Assembly: GCA_028871555.1 (NCBI GenBank)
Contig: JAGWNA010000005.1
Location: 25,212-89,211, forward strand
DNA length: 64,000 nt
Reading direction: 5' to 3'
Origin: Lysobacteraceae bacterium
Lineage (GTDB): Bacteria; Pseudomonadota; Gammaproteobacteria; Xanthomonadales; Rhodanobacteraceae
This document shows, in pieces, positions 29,695 to 38,561 of this stretch. Position numbers and translations under genes: made by a program. The stretch's first letter is position 1, and the number at the start of each line of letters is the position of its first letter. The notes below the pieces were generated by a model, which searched no databases, was not told where the DNA came from, and worked only from the letters and a program-made list of their open reading frames with translations.

Positions 29695-32175
29695 TCAACC
29701 GGCCGTGAGCAGTCGCTGTTCGAATTCGTCGGCGGTCATCGGCATGCCGTACAGGAAACCCTGCAGCTGCGAACAGCCGGCGAGACGCAGGAATTCGCCC
29801 TGTTCGCGGGTTTCCACGCCTTCGGCAACCACCTCCTTGTTGAGGCTTCGGGCCATGGCGATGATCGCGCTGGTGATCGTGGCGGTATCCGGGTCGGTCG
29901 TCAGGTCGCTCACGAACGCGCGGTCGATTTTCAGCGTGTCGATCGGGAAATGCTTCAGATAGGACAGGCTGCAGTAGCCGGTGCCGAAATCGTCCAGCGA
30001 CAGGCGCACGCCGCGCCGCTTGATCTGTTGCAGCAGGGCGGTGGTGGCGCTGCCGCCGGCCATCACCATGCGTTCGGTCAATTCCAGCTCGAGCAGGCCG
30101 GGATCGAGGCCGCAGGTATCCAGCACGCCGTCGAGCCAGGCGTAGAAATCGACGTGCTGGAACTGCAGCGGCGAGACATTCACCGAGATCGGCACGACAT
30201 GTCCGCCTTGCTGCCATCGCCGCGCCTGCCGGCAAGCCTGCTGCAGCACCCAGGCGCCGATCGGCAGGATCAGCCCGCTGTCCTCGGCGATCGGAATGAA
30301 CTGGTTCGGTGCATGCAGCTCACGCCCGTGCGCATGCCAGCGCAACAGCGCCTCGGCACCGGTGATGCGGCCGCTGCGCGCATCCACCTTGGGCTGGTAA
30401 TACAGGCTCAGTTCGTTGCGCGACAAGGCCAGCCTCAGTGTCGTCTCGATCTGGTGCCGCGCGAACGTGCGCTCGTTCATCGATGCGGTGAAGAAACGGT
30501 AGCTGTGCTGGCCCTGGACCTTGGCCGCGCACATCGCGGTTTCCGCCTGCTGCAGCAAGGCATCCGGCTCGCTGGCGTTGTCCGGAAACACACTGATGCC
30601 GATGGTCACGCGCAGCCCCAGGTCGGGGAGGTCGGCGACGCTGGTCTGTTCGCACGAGGCGATCAGTCGCTGGCACAGGCTGGCGGCTTCGCCGACGCTT
30701 TCGAGATGCGGCAGCACCACCACGAACTCATCGCCACCGTAGCGGCTGAGCAGCTCGTCGCCTGGCAGGCAGGACAGGATCTGCGCGGCGAACGCACGCA
30801 GCACGCGGTCGCCGCTGGCGTGGCCGTGGATCTCGTTGACCTGCTTGAAATGGTCGATGTCGATATACAGCAGCGCGCCACGCTGCTGGCGCCGCGCGGC
30901 GGCGGCCAGCGCCTGCTCGATCTGTCCATGCAGCTGGCCGCGGTTGGGCAGCCCGGTCAGGGTGTCGTGCTGGGTCAGATGGATCATCCGCAGCGCCAGC
31001 GTGCGGGTTTCGCTGACATCGTGAAACACCAGCACGCCGCCGATCACATTGCCGGCGTGGTCGTGGATCGGCGCGGAGGAGTCCTCCACCGGCGTGTCGA
31101 AGCCGTGGCGGTGTCGCAGCAGGGTCTTGCTGGCAAGGTCGACGATGGTGTCGTGCTCGATCGACGTGCGCAACGGGTTGGCCACGGGTTGCCCGCTCAG
31201 TGCGTCGTACAACTGGAAGATTTCGCCGATCGGGCGGTCGCGCGCCTCGCTGCCGACCCAGCCGGTCATCGCCTCGGCGATCGGGTTGAGCGAGGTGATG
31301 CGCAGCTGCAGGTCGGTGGTGATGACGCCGTCGCCGATCGAACGCAGGGTCACCTCGGCCAGCTCGCGTTCGTGATGCAGGGCTTCCTCGAAGGCCTTGC
31401 GCTCACTGATGTCCTGCGTCTGCGAGACGAAGTAGCGGGGCAGGCCCTGCTCGTCGCGAACCAGCGACACGCTGAGCTGGACATGCACGATGCGGCCGTC
31501 CCGGTGAAAGTTGCGTTGCTCCCGCTGATAGGACTCCAGCTCGCCGCTGAGCAGTTGTGCCCGCAGTTCCAGATCCTCGGCCAGGTCGTCCGGGTGGGTG
31601 ATGTCGGCAAGTCGCAGAGCCGGCAACTCGTTCTCGGAATAACCCAGCATCTGGCAGGCGGCGGTGTTGACGCGCAGGAAGCGACCGTCCGGGTGGACCA
31701 GCGCCATACCGATCGCGGCATGCTGGAATGCCCCGAAGAAGCGCTGCTCGCTTTCGTGCAGCTGCAGCTCCATGGTGCGTCGCTCGGTGATGTCGACCAG
31801 GGTGGTGAAGACGCCTCGCACGTGACCGTCGGCGTCGAAATCCGGCTGGAAATTGCCGTGCGCGTAGCGCCGCTCCCTATGGTTGAACAGCTCGCCTTCG
31901 TAACTGGCCATCTGCCCGGCGTAGGCCTGTTCCAGAGCGGGGCTGGCACGCCGGTAGTTCTTGCTGCCGATGACGTCGATCAGGCATCGGCCGATCAGCT
32001 TCAGCGGATCGACGCCGAGCCAGGTGCGGTGGGTTTCGTTGGCATAGAGAAAACGCTGCTCGCTGTCGAGATACGCGAGCAAGACAGGTGCGCCATTCAA
32101 TATCCTGAAGGGCCAGTCAGGCCCATCGAGCATCGAAGACGATATCTCGGCAGACTCGTGCGTCCGCATGATCAT
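29695..32175 (-). CDS. PAS-PAS-PAS-GGDEF-EAL cyclic-di-GMP turnover protein
   Basis: Dual-domain protein predicted to make and/or degrade cyclic di-GMP in response to signals sensed by its PAS domains. Three PAS/PAC modules span about residues 20-130, 135-255 and 260-390, with no transmembrane segment, so it is cytoplasmic. The GGDEF domain (about 400-560) has intact RYGGDEF near 478. The EAL domain (about 575-820) keeps EALLRW, the ELTE motif, DDFGTGYCSL and KIDR (near 752), together with EGVET, so catalytic residues for phosphodiesterase activity are present. Both activities are possible; many such proteins act mainly as phosphodiesterases. ATG 32175 is used; a second Met two codons later is equally possible. 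It is monocistronic. Confidence 0.93.
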   Translation of the reverse strand: MIMRTHESAEISSSMLDGPDWPFRILNGAPVLLAYLDSEQRFLYANETHRTWLGVDPLKLIGRCLIDVIGSKNYRRASPALEQAYAGQMASYEGELFNHRERRYAHGNFQPDFDADGHVRGVFTTLVDITERRTMELQLHESEQRFFGAFQHAAIGMALVHPDGRFLRVNTAACQMLGYSENELPALRLADITHPDDLAEDLELRAQLLSGELESYQREQRNFHRDGRIVHVQLSVSLVRDEQGLPRYFVSQTQDISERKAFEEALHHERELAEVTLRSIGDGVITTDLQLRITSLNPIAEAMTGWVGSEARDRPIGEIFQLYDALSGQPVANPLRTSIEHDTIVDLASKTLLRHRHGFDTPVEDSSAPIHDHAGNVIGGVLVFHDVSETRTLALRMIHLTQHDTLTGLPNRGQLHGQIEQALAAAARRQQRGALLYIDIDHFKQVNEIHGHASGDRVLRAFAAQILSCLPGDELLSRYGGDEFVVVLPHLESVGEAASLCQRLIASCEQTSVADLPDLGLRVTIGISVFPDNASEPDALLQQAETAMCAAKVQGQHSYRFFTASMNERTFARHQIETTLRLALSRNELSLYYQPKVDARSGRITGAEALLRWHAHGRELHAPNQFIPIAEDSGLILPIGAWVLQQACRQARRWQQGGHVVPISVNVSPLQFQHVDFYAWLDGVLDTCGLDPGLLELELTERMVMAGGSATTALLQQIKRRGVRLSLDDFGTGYCSLSYLKHFPIDTLKIDRAFVSDLTTDPDTATITSAIIAMARSLNKEVVAEGVETREQGEFLRLAGCSQLQGFLYGMPMTADEFEQRLLTAG

Positions 32176-32253
32176 TCCGTCAGCGGGATCCCCTGTGCTG
32201 GGGATTCATCATGCGCCAAGAATCTGCTGCTGCAAAGCGGCGTGTGAAATGAC

Positions 32254-33447
32254 TCAGTGCGAGACGGCCGCCGGCGCTCCCAGTCGGCCGCGGTCGTCCA
32301 GCATGATCCGGCCCAGCGCGTGAAGTTCGGCGGCGATGCCGTAGCGCGCCGCCAGCAAACGCATCAACGGCTCCAGCGCCGACGGCTGCAGCGGGTAGCC
32401 GTGCGCCAGCACACGGGCACGGCCGGCTTCGCCGCGCTGGGCCGCGGTGACCGCGACCACGCCCAGGCCGGCCGCCTCGTGCGCGAACAGAACCGGCGCC
32501 GCCGCGGCCGCCGCGGCCGTGGCGAGGGTCTCCAGCAGATAGCCCGCGCCCGCTTCGGCGGCATCGCCGGACGCCGACCGCAGCCGCAGCGGCAGCTGGT
32601 GGGCGTCGAGCAGCGCGGCGTACTGGCGCAATTCGAACACGATGCCGGCGAACCCGTGCGCACGTTCCACGGCGTCGCCGGTTTGCGCGGCCAGCCATTG
32701 CGCCGGCGATTGCGTCAGCACCCTGCCCTGTGCGTAATGCAGCGCCAGTCCGCGCGCGCTCACCGACACCTGTTCACGCTCCGGCGTCAGCAGCGCGGTT
32801 TCCAGCAGGCTCCACAGCGCGGACAGATTGACGTGTTCGTACTGCACGCAGGTCAACGCAAGCAGATCGTTGCGGCTGAGGTATCGCACATGCTCGAGGC
32901 GGATGCCGAGCGTGCGCATCAGCCAGTCGGCGGTCAGCGGACCGGCTTCGCCGCGTCCGACCAGCTGGGTCTCCAGTTGCGCGGAGAGTTCTTCGCCCAG
33001 TGCCGCGGGGGCCAGCAGGCTCAACGGCAGCAGGCGCATCGGACCGTCGGCGAAGAGCGGCGACGGCTCCAGCGGCTGCGCCGGCATGCGACCGTCGTGG
33101 CTGCCGAACGCGACCACGCTGTCCAGCTGGACGCGTGGCACGCGCCGGGCCAGTTCCTCCAGCGTGGCCCACACCGGGAACCCCGGTCGCAGCAGCTCGG
33201 TCTGGTCGAACAGGGCGCCTGCCAGCGCCAGGCGGGTTTCGCCCACCTGCGGGATCAGTGCCTGCAGATCGCTGGCGATCAAGGGCGCCAGCGCGGCCGC
33301 TTCATCGCGGCTCAGGCACAGGCGCGGCGCCTGGCCGGCGGCGGGTTCCAGTGCCAGCACGACAGGCAGGGCGAGCAGCGTTTGTGCTTCCACGATCGGC
33401 AAATCCGCGTGATCAAAGACATACGATTCTACCAGCCGGCCGGCCAC
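32254..33447 (-). CDS. conserved-looking protein of unknown function, 397 residues
   Basis: I do not recognise this family. The protein starts with GTG at 33447, preceded by a GGGGAT stretch, and shows no signal peptide, membrane helix, nucleotide-binding loop or DNA-binding motif. It is rich in Leu, Ala, Glu and Arg and looks mostly helical and soluble. Segments that seem structured are SVVAFGSHDGRMPAQPLEPS, TADWLMRTLGIRLEHVRYLSRNDLLALTC and YEHVNLSALWSLLETALL. A run of Ala occurs near residue 310. Codon use is like its neighbours, so it looks like a resident gene and not an import. It is divergent from the thiolase gene (150-bp gap) and downstream of nothing on its strand, so context gives no clue. 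Confidence 0.7.
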   Translation of the reverse strand: MAGRLVESYVFDHADLPIVEAQTLLALPVVLALEPAAGQAPRLCLSRDEAAALAPLIASDLQALIPQVGETRLALAGALFDQTELLRPGFPVWATLEELARRVPRVQLDSVVAFGSHDGRMPAQPLEPSPLFADGPMRLLPLSLLAPAALGEELSAQLETQLVGRGEAGPLTADWLMRTLGIRLEHVRYLSRNDLLALTCVQYEHVNLSALWSLLETALLTPEREQVSVSARGLALHYAQGRVLTQSPAQWLAAQTGDAVERAHGFAGIVFELRQYAALLDAHQLPLRLRSASGDAAEAGAGYLLETLATAAAAAAAPVLFAHEAAGLGVVAVTAAQRGEAGRARVLAHGYPLQPSALEPLMRLLAARYGIAAELHALGRIMLDDRGRLGAPAAVSH

Positions 33448-33597
33448 GATCCCCGCTCACGGGGGGCACGTCCGGTGCCGTCGGCGGCGGCATGCGGCGG
33501 GTGCTGAATGGATCGGTACATTTTCCGCATCGTGGTCTTTCGCCGCGCGGCATGGCGGGTTAGCCTTGCGGAACTCGAGTGCCGGACAGTTCTGACC

Positions 33598-34884
33598 ATG
33601 GAAAACACGCACAGGCGCGTTGGGGTGATCGGCGGGGTGCGCATCCCGTTCTGCCGCAACAACACCGCGTATGCCGACGTCGGCAACTTCGGCATGTCGG
33701 TGAAGGTGCTCGGTGCGTTGGTCGAGCGCTGCGGGCTGCACGGCGTGGAGCTGGGCGAAGTGGCGATGGGCGCGGTGATCAAGCACGCTGCGGACTGGAA
33801 CCTGGCGCGCGAGGCGCTGCTCAGTTCGGGACTGGCGCCGACCACGCCGGGCATCACCACCGCGCGTGCCTGCGGCACGTCGCTGGACAACGCGATCATC
33901 ATCGCCAACAAGATCGCCGCAGGGCAGATCGAGGCCGGCATCGCCGGCGGCTCGGACACCACCAGCGACGTGCCGATCGTCTACGGCAGGCGCCTGCGCA
34001 AGCGCTTGCTGGCGATCAACCGCGCCAAGGCACCGCTCGACAAATTGAAAACCGCACTGCGCGGATTCTCGCTGGGCGAACTGAAACCCTCGTTCCCCGG
34101 CGTGGCCGAACCGCGCACCGGCATGTCGATGGGCGACCACTGCGAGAAGATGGCGAAGGAATGGCAGATCCCCCGCGAGGCGCAGGATCAGCTCGCGCTG
34201 GACAGCCATCGCAAGCTGGCCGCCGCGTATGACGCGGGATTCTTCGACGATCTGCTGGTGCCGTTTCGTGGACTCAAGCGCGATGGGTTCCTGCGCCCGG
34301 ATACCAGCATCGAGAAACTGGCCGCATTGAAGCCTGCGTTCGACAGGACGTCCGGCCATGGCACGCTGACGGCCGGCAATTCCACCGGTCTGTCCGATGG
34401 TGCCGCCGCCGTGCTGCTGGCCAGCGACGAGTGGGCGGCCGGACGCGACCTGAAAATCCAGGCATACCTGCGCGATGCCGAGGTCGCCGCGGTGGATTTC
34501 GTCCACGGCGAAGGCCTGCTGATGGCGCCGACCATCGCCGTGCCGCGCATGCTCGCGCGGCAGGGGCTCACCCTGCAGGATTTCGACTATTACGAAATCC
34601 ACGAGGCGTTCGCCGCGCAGGTGCTGTGCACCCTGCGCGCCTGGGAGAGTGCCGACTACTGCAAACGGCGGCTTGGCCTCGATGCGCCGCTGGGCGCGAT
34701 CGATCCGGCCCGGCTCAACGTGCATGGTTCCAGCCTGGCGGTCGGTCATCCCTTTGCGGCCACCGGCGCGCGGGTCATTGCCACGCTGGCCAAGCTGCTC
34801 GAACAGAAGGGCTCCGGCCGCGGGCTGATCTCGATCTGCACGGCCGGCGGCATGGGCGTGACCGCGATCCTGGAGCGGCCATGA
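33598..34884 (+). CDS. acetyl-CoA C-acyltransferase (FadI-like thiolase)
   Basis: Thiolase that cleaves 3-ketoacyl-CoA with CoA in beta-oxidation or, in reverse, condenses acyl-CoAs. The nucleophilic Cys92 is in TARACGTSLDNAI, the catalytic histidine is in YEIHEAFAAQV (about residue 335), and the second cysteine is in SICTAGGMG (about 414), where most thiolases have C-x-G-G-G. NVHGSSLAVGHPFAATGARV gives the third His motif. The 428-residue length and insert pattern suit the FadI/long-chain subfamily more than the roughly 390-residue PhaA type. ATG 33598 (MENTHRRVGVIGGVRIPF) fits the family start. No fadJ follows, and 3-hydroxybutyrate dehydrogenase is 11 kb away, so its pathway is uncertain. 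Confidence 0.9.
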   Translation: MENTHRRVGVIGGVRIPFCRNNTAYADVGNFGMSVKVLGALVERCGLHGVELGEVAMGAVIKHAADWNLAREALLSSGLAPTTPGITTARACGTSLDNAIIIANKIAAGQIEAGIAGGSDTTSDVPIVYGRRLRKRLLAINRAKAPLDKLKTALRGFSLGELKPSFPGVAEPRTGMSMGDHCEKMAKEWQIPREAQDQLALDSHRKLAAAYDAGFFDDLLVPFRGLKRDGFLRPDTSIEKLAALKPAFDRTSGHGTLTAGNSTGLSDGAAAVLLASDEWAAGRDLKIQAYLRDAEVAAVDFVHGEGLLMAPTIAVPRMLARQGLTLQDFDYYEIHEAFAAQVLCTLRAWESADYCKRRLGLDAPLGAIDPARLNVHGSSLAVGHPFAATGARVIATLAKLLEQKGSGRGLISICTAGGMGVTAILERP

Positions 34885-34915
34885 GATCTTCCGCCACGGC
34901 CATTGCCAGCCCGCC

Positions 34916-35464
34916 ATGTTGCGCCTGCGCACCACCACAGGCCTGAGCGCGCTCGCGCTGGCCATCGGTATCGCCGGCACCGCCTGGCTCAGCAGCTTGA
35001 CCGACCAGTGGCGCGGGCCGGGTTCGGCGGTGGTGGCGCAGCGCACAGCGCAGCCGCGACGCGTCCGGTTCGCGGCGCGGCAGCGGCCCGGCCCGGCCGG
35101 CACGGAGCGCCGGTTGCGTCCGGTGGTCACCGCGGATCCTGCCGGTGCGGCCCGGGCTGCCGCCGTCACGCCGCCACCGGAGCTGGTGCCCCTGGCGACG
35201 CCCAGCGACGACTCGCTGTCCTGGGATCAGCTGCGCGGCCATCTGGATGGCCGCGTGGTGCTGCACATCGAGACCGACGGCGAGGGCCGCGTAAGTGCCG
35301 CCAGCGTGGTCGAATCCAGCGGCGATGCGGTTCTCGACGACCATGCCTTGCGCACTGTGCGCGGTTGGCGCTTCCGTGTGCCGGCCGACCATGCCGACGG
35401 GATCGCAGGCGAGCTGCCGATGCTGTTTTCTTCCCGGGGCGACGGGATTGCGCGCGTACCTTGA
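34916..35464 (+). CDS. TonB C-terminal-domain protein, membrane anchored
   Basis: Small protein (182 residues) with a single N-terminal membrane anchor (about residues 9-28), a low-complexity Arg/Pro/Ala periplasmic linker (about 32-95) and a C-terminal TonB-like domain (about 100-182). That domain reads 'LDGRVVLHIETDGEGRVSAASVVESSG' and 'ALRTVRGWRF', the typical strand-helix-strand of TonB_C. It could be a TonB energy transducer or one of the many TonB-fold proteins of other function. No ExbB/ExbD genes are near, and the linker lacks the Glu-Pro/Lys-Pro repeats of classical TonB. It begins 31 bases after the thiolase stop and is probably cotranscribed. Confidence 0.75.
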   Translation: MLRLRTTTGLSALALAIGIAGTAWLSSLTDQWRGPGSAVVAQRTAQPRRVRFAARQRPGPAGTERRLRPVVTADPAGAARAAAVTPPPELVPLATPSDDSLSWDQLRGHLDGRVVLHIETDGEGRVSAASVVESSGDAVLDDHALRTVRGWRFRVPADHADGIAGELPMLFSSRGDGIARVP

Positions 35465-35570
35465 GGCCGTTTCGCTCCCGTCCGCAACCATCGAAACAGG
35501 CCCGCATCGGGACTGACGCCGCGCGCGTCGGCTCGCGCGATGAAGCCAAGCCGCCGCAGTCGCGCATCGA

Positions 35571-37451
35571 TCAGAGGATGCCCTTCGCGCCGACCCCGAA
35601 GGCGGTGATCAGGCGGGTGATGATCAGCTTCGATGACAGCGCCACGTCGGGAAAATCGCCGACCGGTTCGTAGCAGGAAGTGAACGCCGGGTCGTCGATG
35701 CGCAATGGCTGGCAGCCAGGCTTGAGTTGATAGCTGGTGGCATAGCGGAACGGCCAGATGTCGAACAGCGGCAGGTGTTCGGAGATGTCGCCGATCACGT
35801 CGTTGATCTCGGTGAGGACCGGCACGGCCGGTTGCCGCGGGGCGATCACCCAGGCGTTTTCCGGCTCGGTGTCGCGGATGATGCTCTGGCGTACCTCGTT
35901 GGCGAAGCGCGGGTCGTAGACGATCACGCCGGCTTCGGTGTTGTAATGATCCGAGCGCGGGTCGAAGTTGTGCGAACCGACCATCGCGAAACTGTCGTCG
36001 ATCACGATCGACTTGGCGTGCAGGCCGAAGCGCAGGCCCTTGCTCAGCAGCGGTGCCGGCCGGTTGTTGCCGCGGCTGCCAAGCAGGTGATAGCGGATGT
36101 GGCGGGTGCCGGAGACGCCGGCCGTCGCGGGCGGCGCCGACGAAGCGGCGTTGGCGGAGTTGGCCAGCGCGTAGTCGGCGGCCGCACCCGGGGCATGCGG
36201 CTTGATTTCGTGGATCTCGAAACCGAATTTCTTCAGGTAGCGCTTGCGGTGCTTGTACGACATCGCATACACCGCGAAGGCATCGGTCGAGGCCAGCGAA
36301 TTGGTGGAGACGACGATGCGGGGCGGTCGGGCGCGCCGGTGCAGATGCTTGAAGATGTGCTGGGCGCGCCGGCTCATCACCAGATAGGGCGTCTGCAGTA
36401 CGACCTCGTGCCTGGCCGAACTCACCATTTCCATCACTTGATGGGTGAACTGGAGCGCATGTTGCTTGTCCGGCTTGTCGGTCTTCGCCGGCAGGTCGCT
36501 GAAGTAATCCACCTTGCCGGTATGCAGGGTGGCTGCGACCAGCCACTTCTGCAGCCATTGCGGATCTTCCGCGTCACGCTCGACCTGGGCGACACGCAAC
36601 GGGCGGCGGTAGTGTGGCGGCGTCCAGGCCGGCGGCGAGGCATCGTCCATGATGCGCTGGTTGACGTCGCGCAGGTGGGTCAGCGGCACGGAGCGCTTGT
36701 GGTGCCAGAACAGCTTGAAGCTGGCCGCCATCTGGCGGGCCGCCGGGCCGCCGACCATCACATCGCGATCGATGTAGTCGAAGTCGTCGTCCCAGTTGAA
36801 GTAGCGGTCCTGGTAATTGCGCCCGCCGGTGATGCCGATGCTGCCGTCCACCAGCAGCAGCTTGTTGTGCATGCGCTGGTTGAACTGCATGAAGCAGCAC
36901 AGCAGGCCCGCGGCGAAATCCAGCGGTGGCGTGTGCGCCTTGTGGAAGGTCGGGTTGTACAGCCGTACCTGCAGGTTGCTGCTTGCCAGTGCAAGCCGGT
37001 CCAGCAGGTTGGGATCGTCGAACGAGAACAACTGGTCGGCGAGGATGCGCACCTTTACCCCGCGCCGGGCCGCCTGCACCAGCTCGTTCAACACCAGCTG
37101 GCCGACGTCGTCCTGGTCCCAGATGTAGGTCTGCACGTCGATCGTGTGTCGTGCCGCGCGAATCAGGTTGATCCGTGCGGCCAGCGCCGGTTCGCTGTCG
37201 TTGAGCAGGGTCACCACGTGCACCGGATGCTGCGGCGTGGATTCGGCGAGGGCCCGGATTGCGGCCTCCAGCAACGGCGACGGTGTGGCACAGTGATCGG
37301 GACGAGCACAGGTGGTGACGCGATCGGCGGTCGCCGCGACCACCGCGTCGGCTCGGCGGATCTGCGCCCGCGACAGCGTGCAACCCTGCAACAGCAGGGC
37401 GGCGGCGAGCAGGCTGAACAGGACGAACGGGCGCATGGACATGCGCGACAT
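35571..37451 (-). CDS. phospholipase D-family lipoprotein (cardiolipin synthase-like)
   Basis: Predicted phosphatidyltransferase or phospholipase with two HKD motifs. The N-terminus MRPFVLFSLLAAALLLQGC is a lipoprotein signal with the lipobox LQGC (Cys about 24), so it should be lipid-anchored at the inner or outer membrane. HKD 1 is HNKLLLVDGSIGITGGRNYQD near residue 194; HKD 2 is HAKSIVIDDSFAMVGSHNFDPRS near 477. The 626-residue length matches the YmdC/ClsC-like group rather than ClsA. The first Met (37451) is used, but internal Mets at residues 4 and 6 could be the true start. It is the last gene of the minus-strand run ParA-SixA-YceI-PLD, with a 14-base gap after yceI. Confidence 0.88.
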   Translation of the reverse strand: MSRMSMRPFVLFSLLAAALLLQGCTLSRAQIRRADAVVAATADRVTTCARPDHCATPSPLLEAAIRALAESTPQHPVHVVTLLNDSEPALAARINLIRAARHTIDVQTYIWDQDDVGQLVLNELVQAARRGVKVRILADQLFSFDDPNLLDRLALASSNLQVRLYNPTFHKAHTPPLDFAAGLLCCFMQFNQRMHNKLLLVDGSIGITGGRNYQDRYFNWDDDFDYIDRDVMVGGPAARQMAASFKLFWHHKRSVPLTHLRDVNQRIMDDASPPAWTPPHYRRPLRVAQVERDAEDPQWLQKWLVAATLHTGKVDYFSDLPAKTDKPDKQHALQFTHQVMEMVSSARHEVVLQTPYLVMSRRAQHIFKHLHRRARPPRIVVSTNSLASTDAFAVYAMSYKHRKRYLKKFGFEIHEIKPHAPGAAADYALANSANAASSAPPATAGVSGTRHIRYHLLGSRGNNRPAPLLSKGLRFGLHAKSIVIDDSFAMVGSHNFDPRSDHYNTEAGVIVYDPRFANEVRQSIIRDTEPENAWVIAPRQPAVPVLTEINDVIGDISEHLPLFDIWPFRYATSYQLKPGCQPLRIDDPAFTSCYEPVGDFPDVALSSKLIITRLITAFGVGAKGIL

Positions 37452-37465
37452 GATACGGGCAGCAC

Positions 37466-38032
37466 TCAGTCGAGGGTTGGGTCGAGCGCGATCAGCAGCC
37501 CCAGCTGGACCCGGTCGGACAACGTGGCGCGATGGCTGCGCATGCCGAACGCACTGCGTGAAATGTGGCCGCGCGCTTCAATCAGGCAGCTGGCCGCGGC
37601 CAGTGTCGGGCACCTTGCGGGAAGCAGCTCGAAGCGCACCGGGCGGACGATGCCGCGCAGACGGAGCCGGCCGTTCAGCGTGCCTCCTGCGGTCAACGTG
37701 GCAAGCGTCACCGGCGCGGAGCGGAAATGGAGTGCCGGGTAACGCGCGGCATCGAAGAACTCCGGTGCCAGGATCCAGCGGCGAACCCATCGGGAGTCCG
37801 TCACGATGCTGTCTGTCGCGATGCTCGCATCGACGGTTGCCAGCCCGTGCGGGTCCAGTTTCACGTCGCCGGTGATCTGCGTGAAGCGCCCCTTGATCGT
37901 GTGCAGCCACAGCAGCCGGATCGCGAACTCGGCGTGCGAGCGGCGGGTATCGATGCGGTAATCGCTGGACCGTGCCGTTGGCGCGGCCAGCGCCAGCCCG
38001 GCGAGGAGCAGGCTGGCGAGGGGCCGCCTCAC
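37466..38032 (-). CDS. YceI family periplasmic protein
   Basis: Lipocalin-like periplasmic protein of the YceI family, members of which bind polyisoprenoids. A signal peptide is visible in residues 2-22 (RRPLASLLLAGLALAAPTARS). The mature chain has the family features YRIDTRRSHAEFAIRLLWLHTIKGRFTQITGDV, DAARYPALHFRS and the C-terminal RSAFGMRSHRATLSDRVQLGLLIAL. It starts with GTG at 38032, whose last bases overlap the TGA of sixA (GTGA), so translation is likely coupled. The length of 188 residues is normal. The ligand is unknown. Confidence 0.88.
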   Translation of the reverse strand: MRRPLASLLLAGLALAAPTARSSDYRIDTRRSHAEFAIRLLWLHTIKGRFTQITGDVKLDPHGLATVDASIATDSIVTDSRWVRRWILAPEFFDAARYPALHFRSAPVTLATLTAGGTLNGRLRLRGIVRPVRFELLPARCPTLAAASCLIEARGHISRSAFGMRSHRATLSDRVQLGLLIALDPTLD

Positions 38033-38502
38033 GGCGACCAGAAGGCATCCAGCCGGGCATGCCCCGGTTCCAGCGCACCGTCCAGATGCAGTACCGCCAA
38101 CGCGCCGGGCGGCATGCCGCGGCATTCATCGGAGCGCCCTTCGACCAGCAGTGCGACCAGCCGTTCGATGCCCGGATTGTGGCCGACCAGCATCACGCTG
38201 CCGGCGTCGTCGTGTTGGTCGAGCAGGGCCAGCAGTTCGCCGGGAGAGGCGGCGTAGATTTCGTCCGCCAGCTGCGGGACCAGCGCACTGTCGAACGCCG
38301 ACAGCGCCAGCCGGGCGGTGTCGTCGGTGCGCCGGGTGGGCGAACACAGCACGCGATCGAGCCGGGCGCCGTGTGCGGCCAGCCACAGTCCTGCCGCTTG
38401 CGCCTCCTGTTCGCCGCGCGCGCTCAGCGGCCGCTGCTGGTCGTTGCCGGTGTCGTCTGTCGGCACGGCTTCGGCATGTCGCAAGAGGATCAGTTCGTGC
38501 AT
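38029..38502 (-). CDS. sixA: SixA-type phosphohistidine phosphatase
   Basis: Histidine-phosphatase-superfamily protein of the SixA branch, which in E. coli dephosphorylates phosphohistidine on Hpt domains or PTS proteins. The catalytic RHG-like motif is LRHAEA at residues 7-12 (His9). The second arginine lies in CSPTRRTDDTA, and the second histidine in MLVGHNPGIERLVALL. The length of 157 residues is typical. The start ATG 38502 has GGAG nine bases upstream. Its stop overlaps the yceI start, and the orphan ParA gene ends 59 bases upstream. No phosphorelay gene is nearby to name a partner. Confidence 0.88.
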   Translation of the reverse strand: MHELILLRHAEAVPTDDTGNDQQRPLSARGEQEAQAAGLWLAAHGARLDRVLCSPTRRTDDTARLALSAFDSALVPQLADEIYAASPGELLALLDQHDDAGSVMLVGHNPGIERLVALLVEGRSDECRGMPPGALAVLHLDGALEPGHARLDAFWSP

Positions 38503-38561
38503 GGGAAAACTCCGCTGGGGTGGTGCCGCACTGCCGGTGCGGTTGCTGCAATGGGGCGCAT

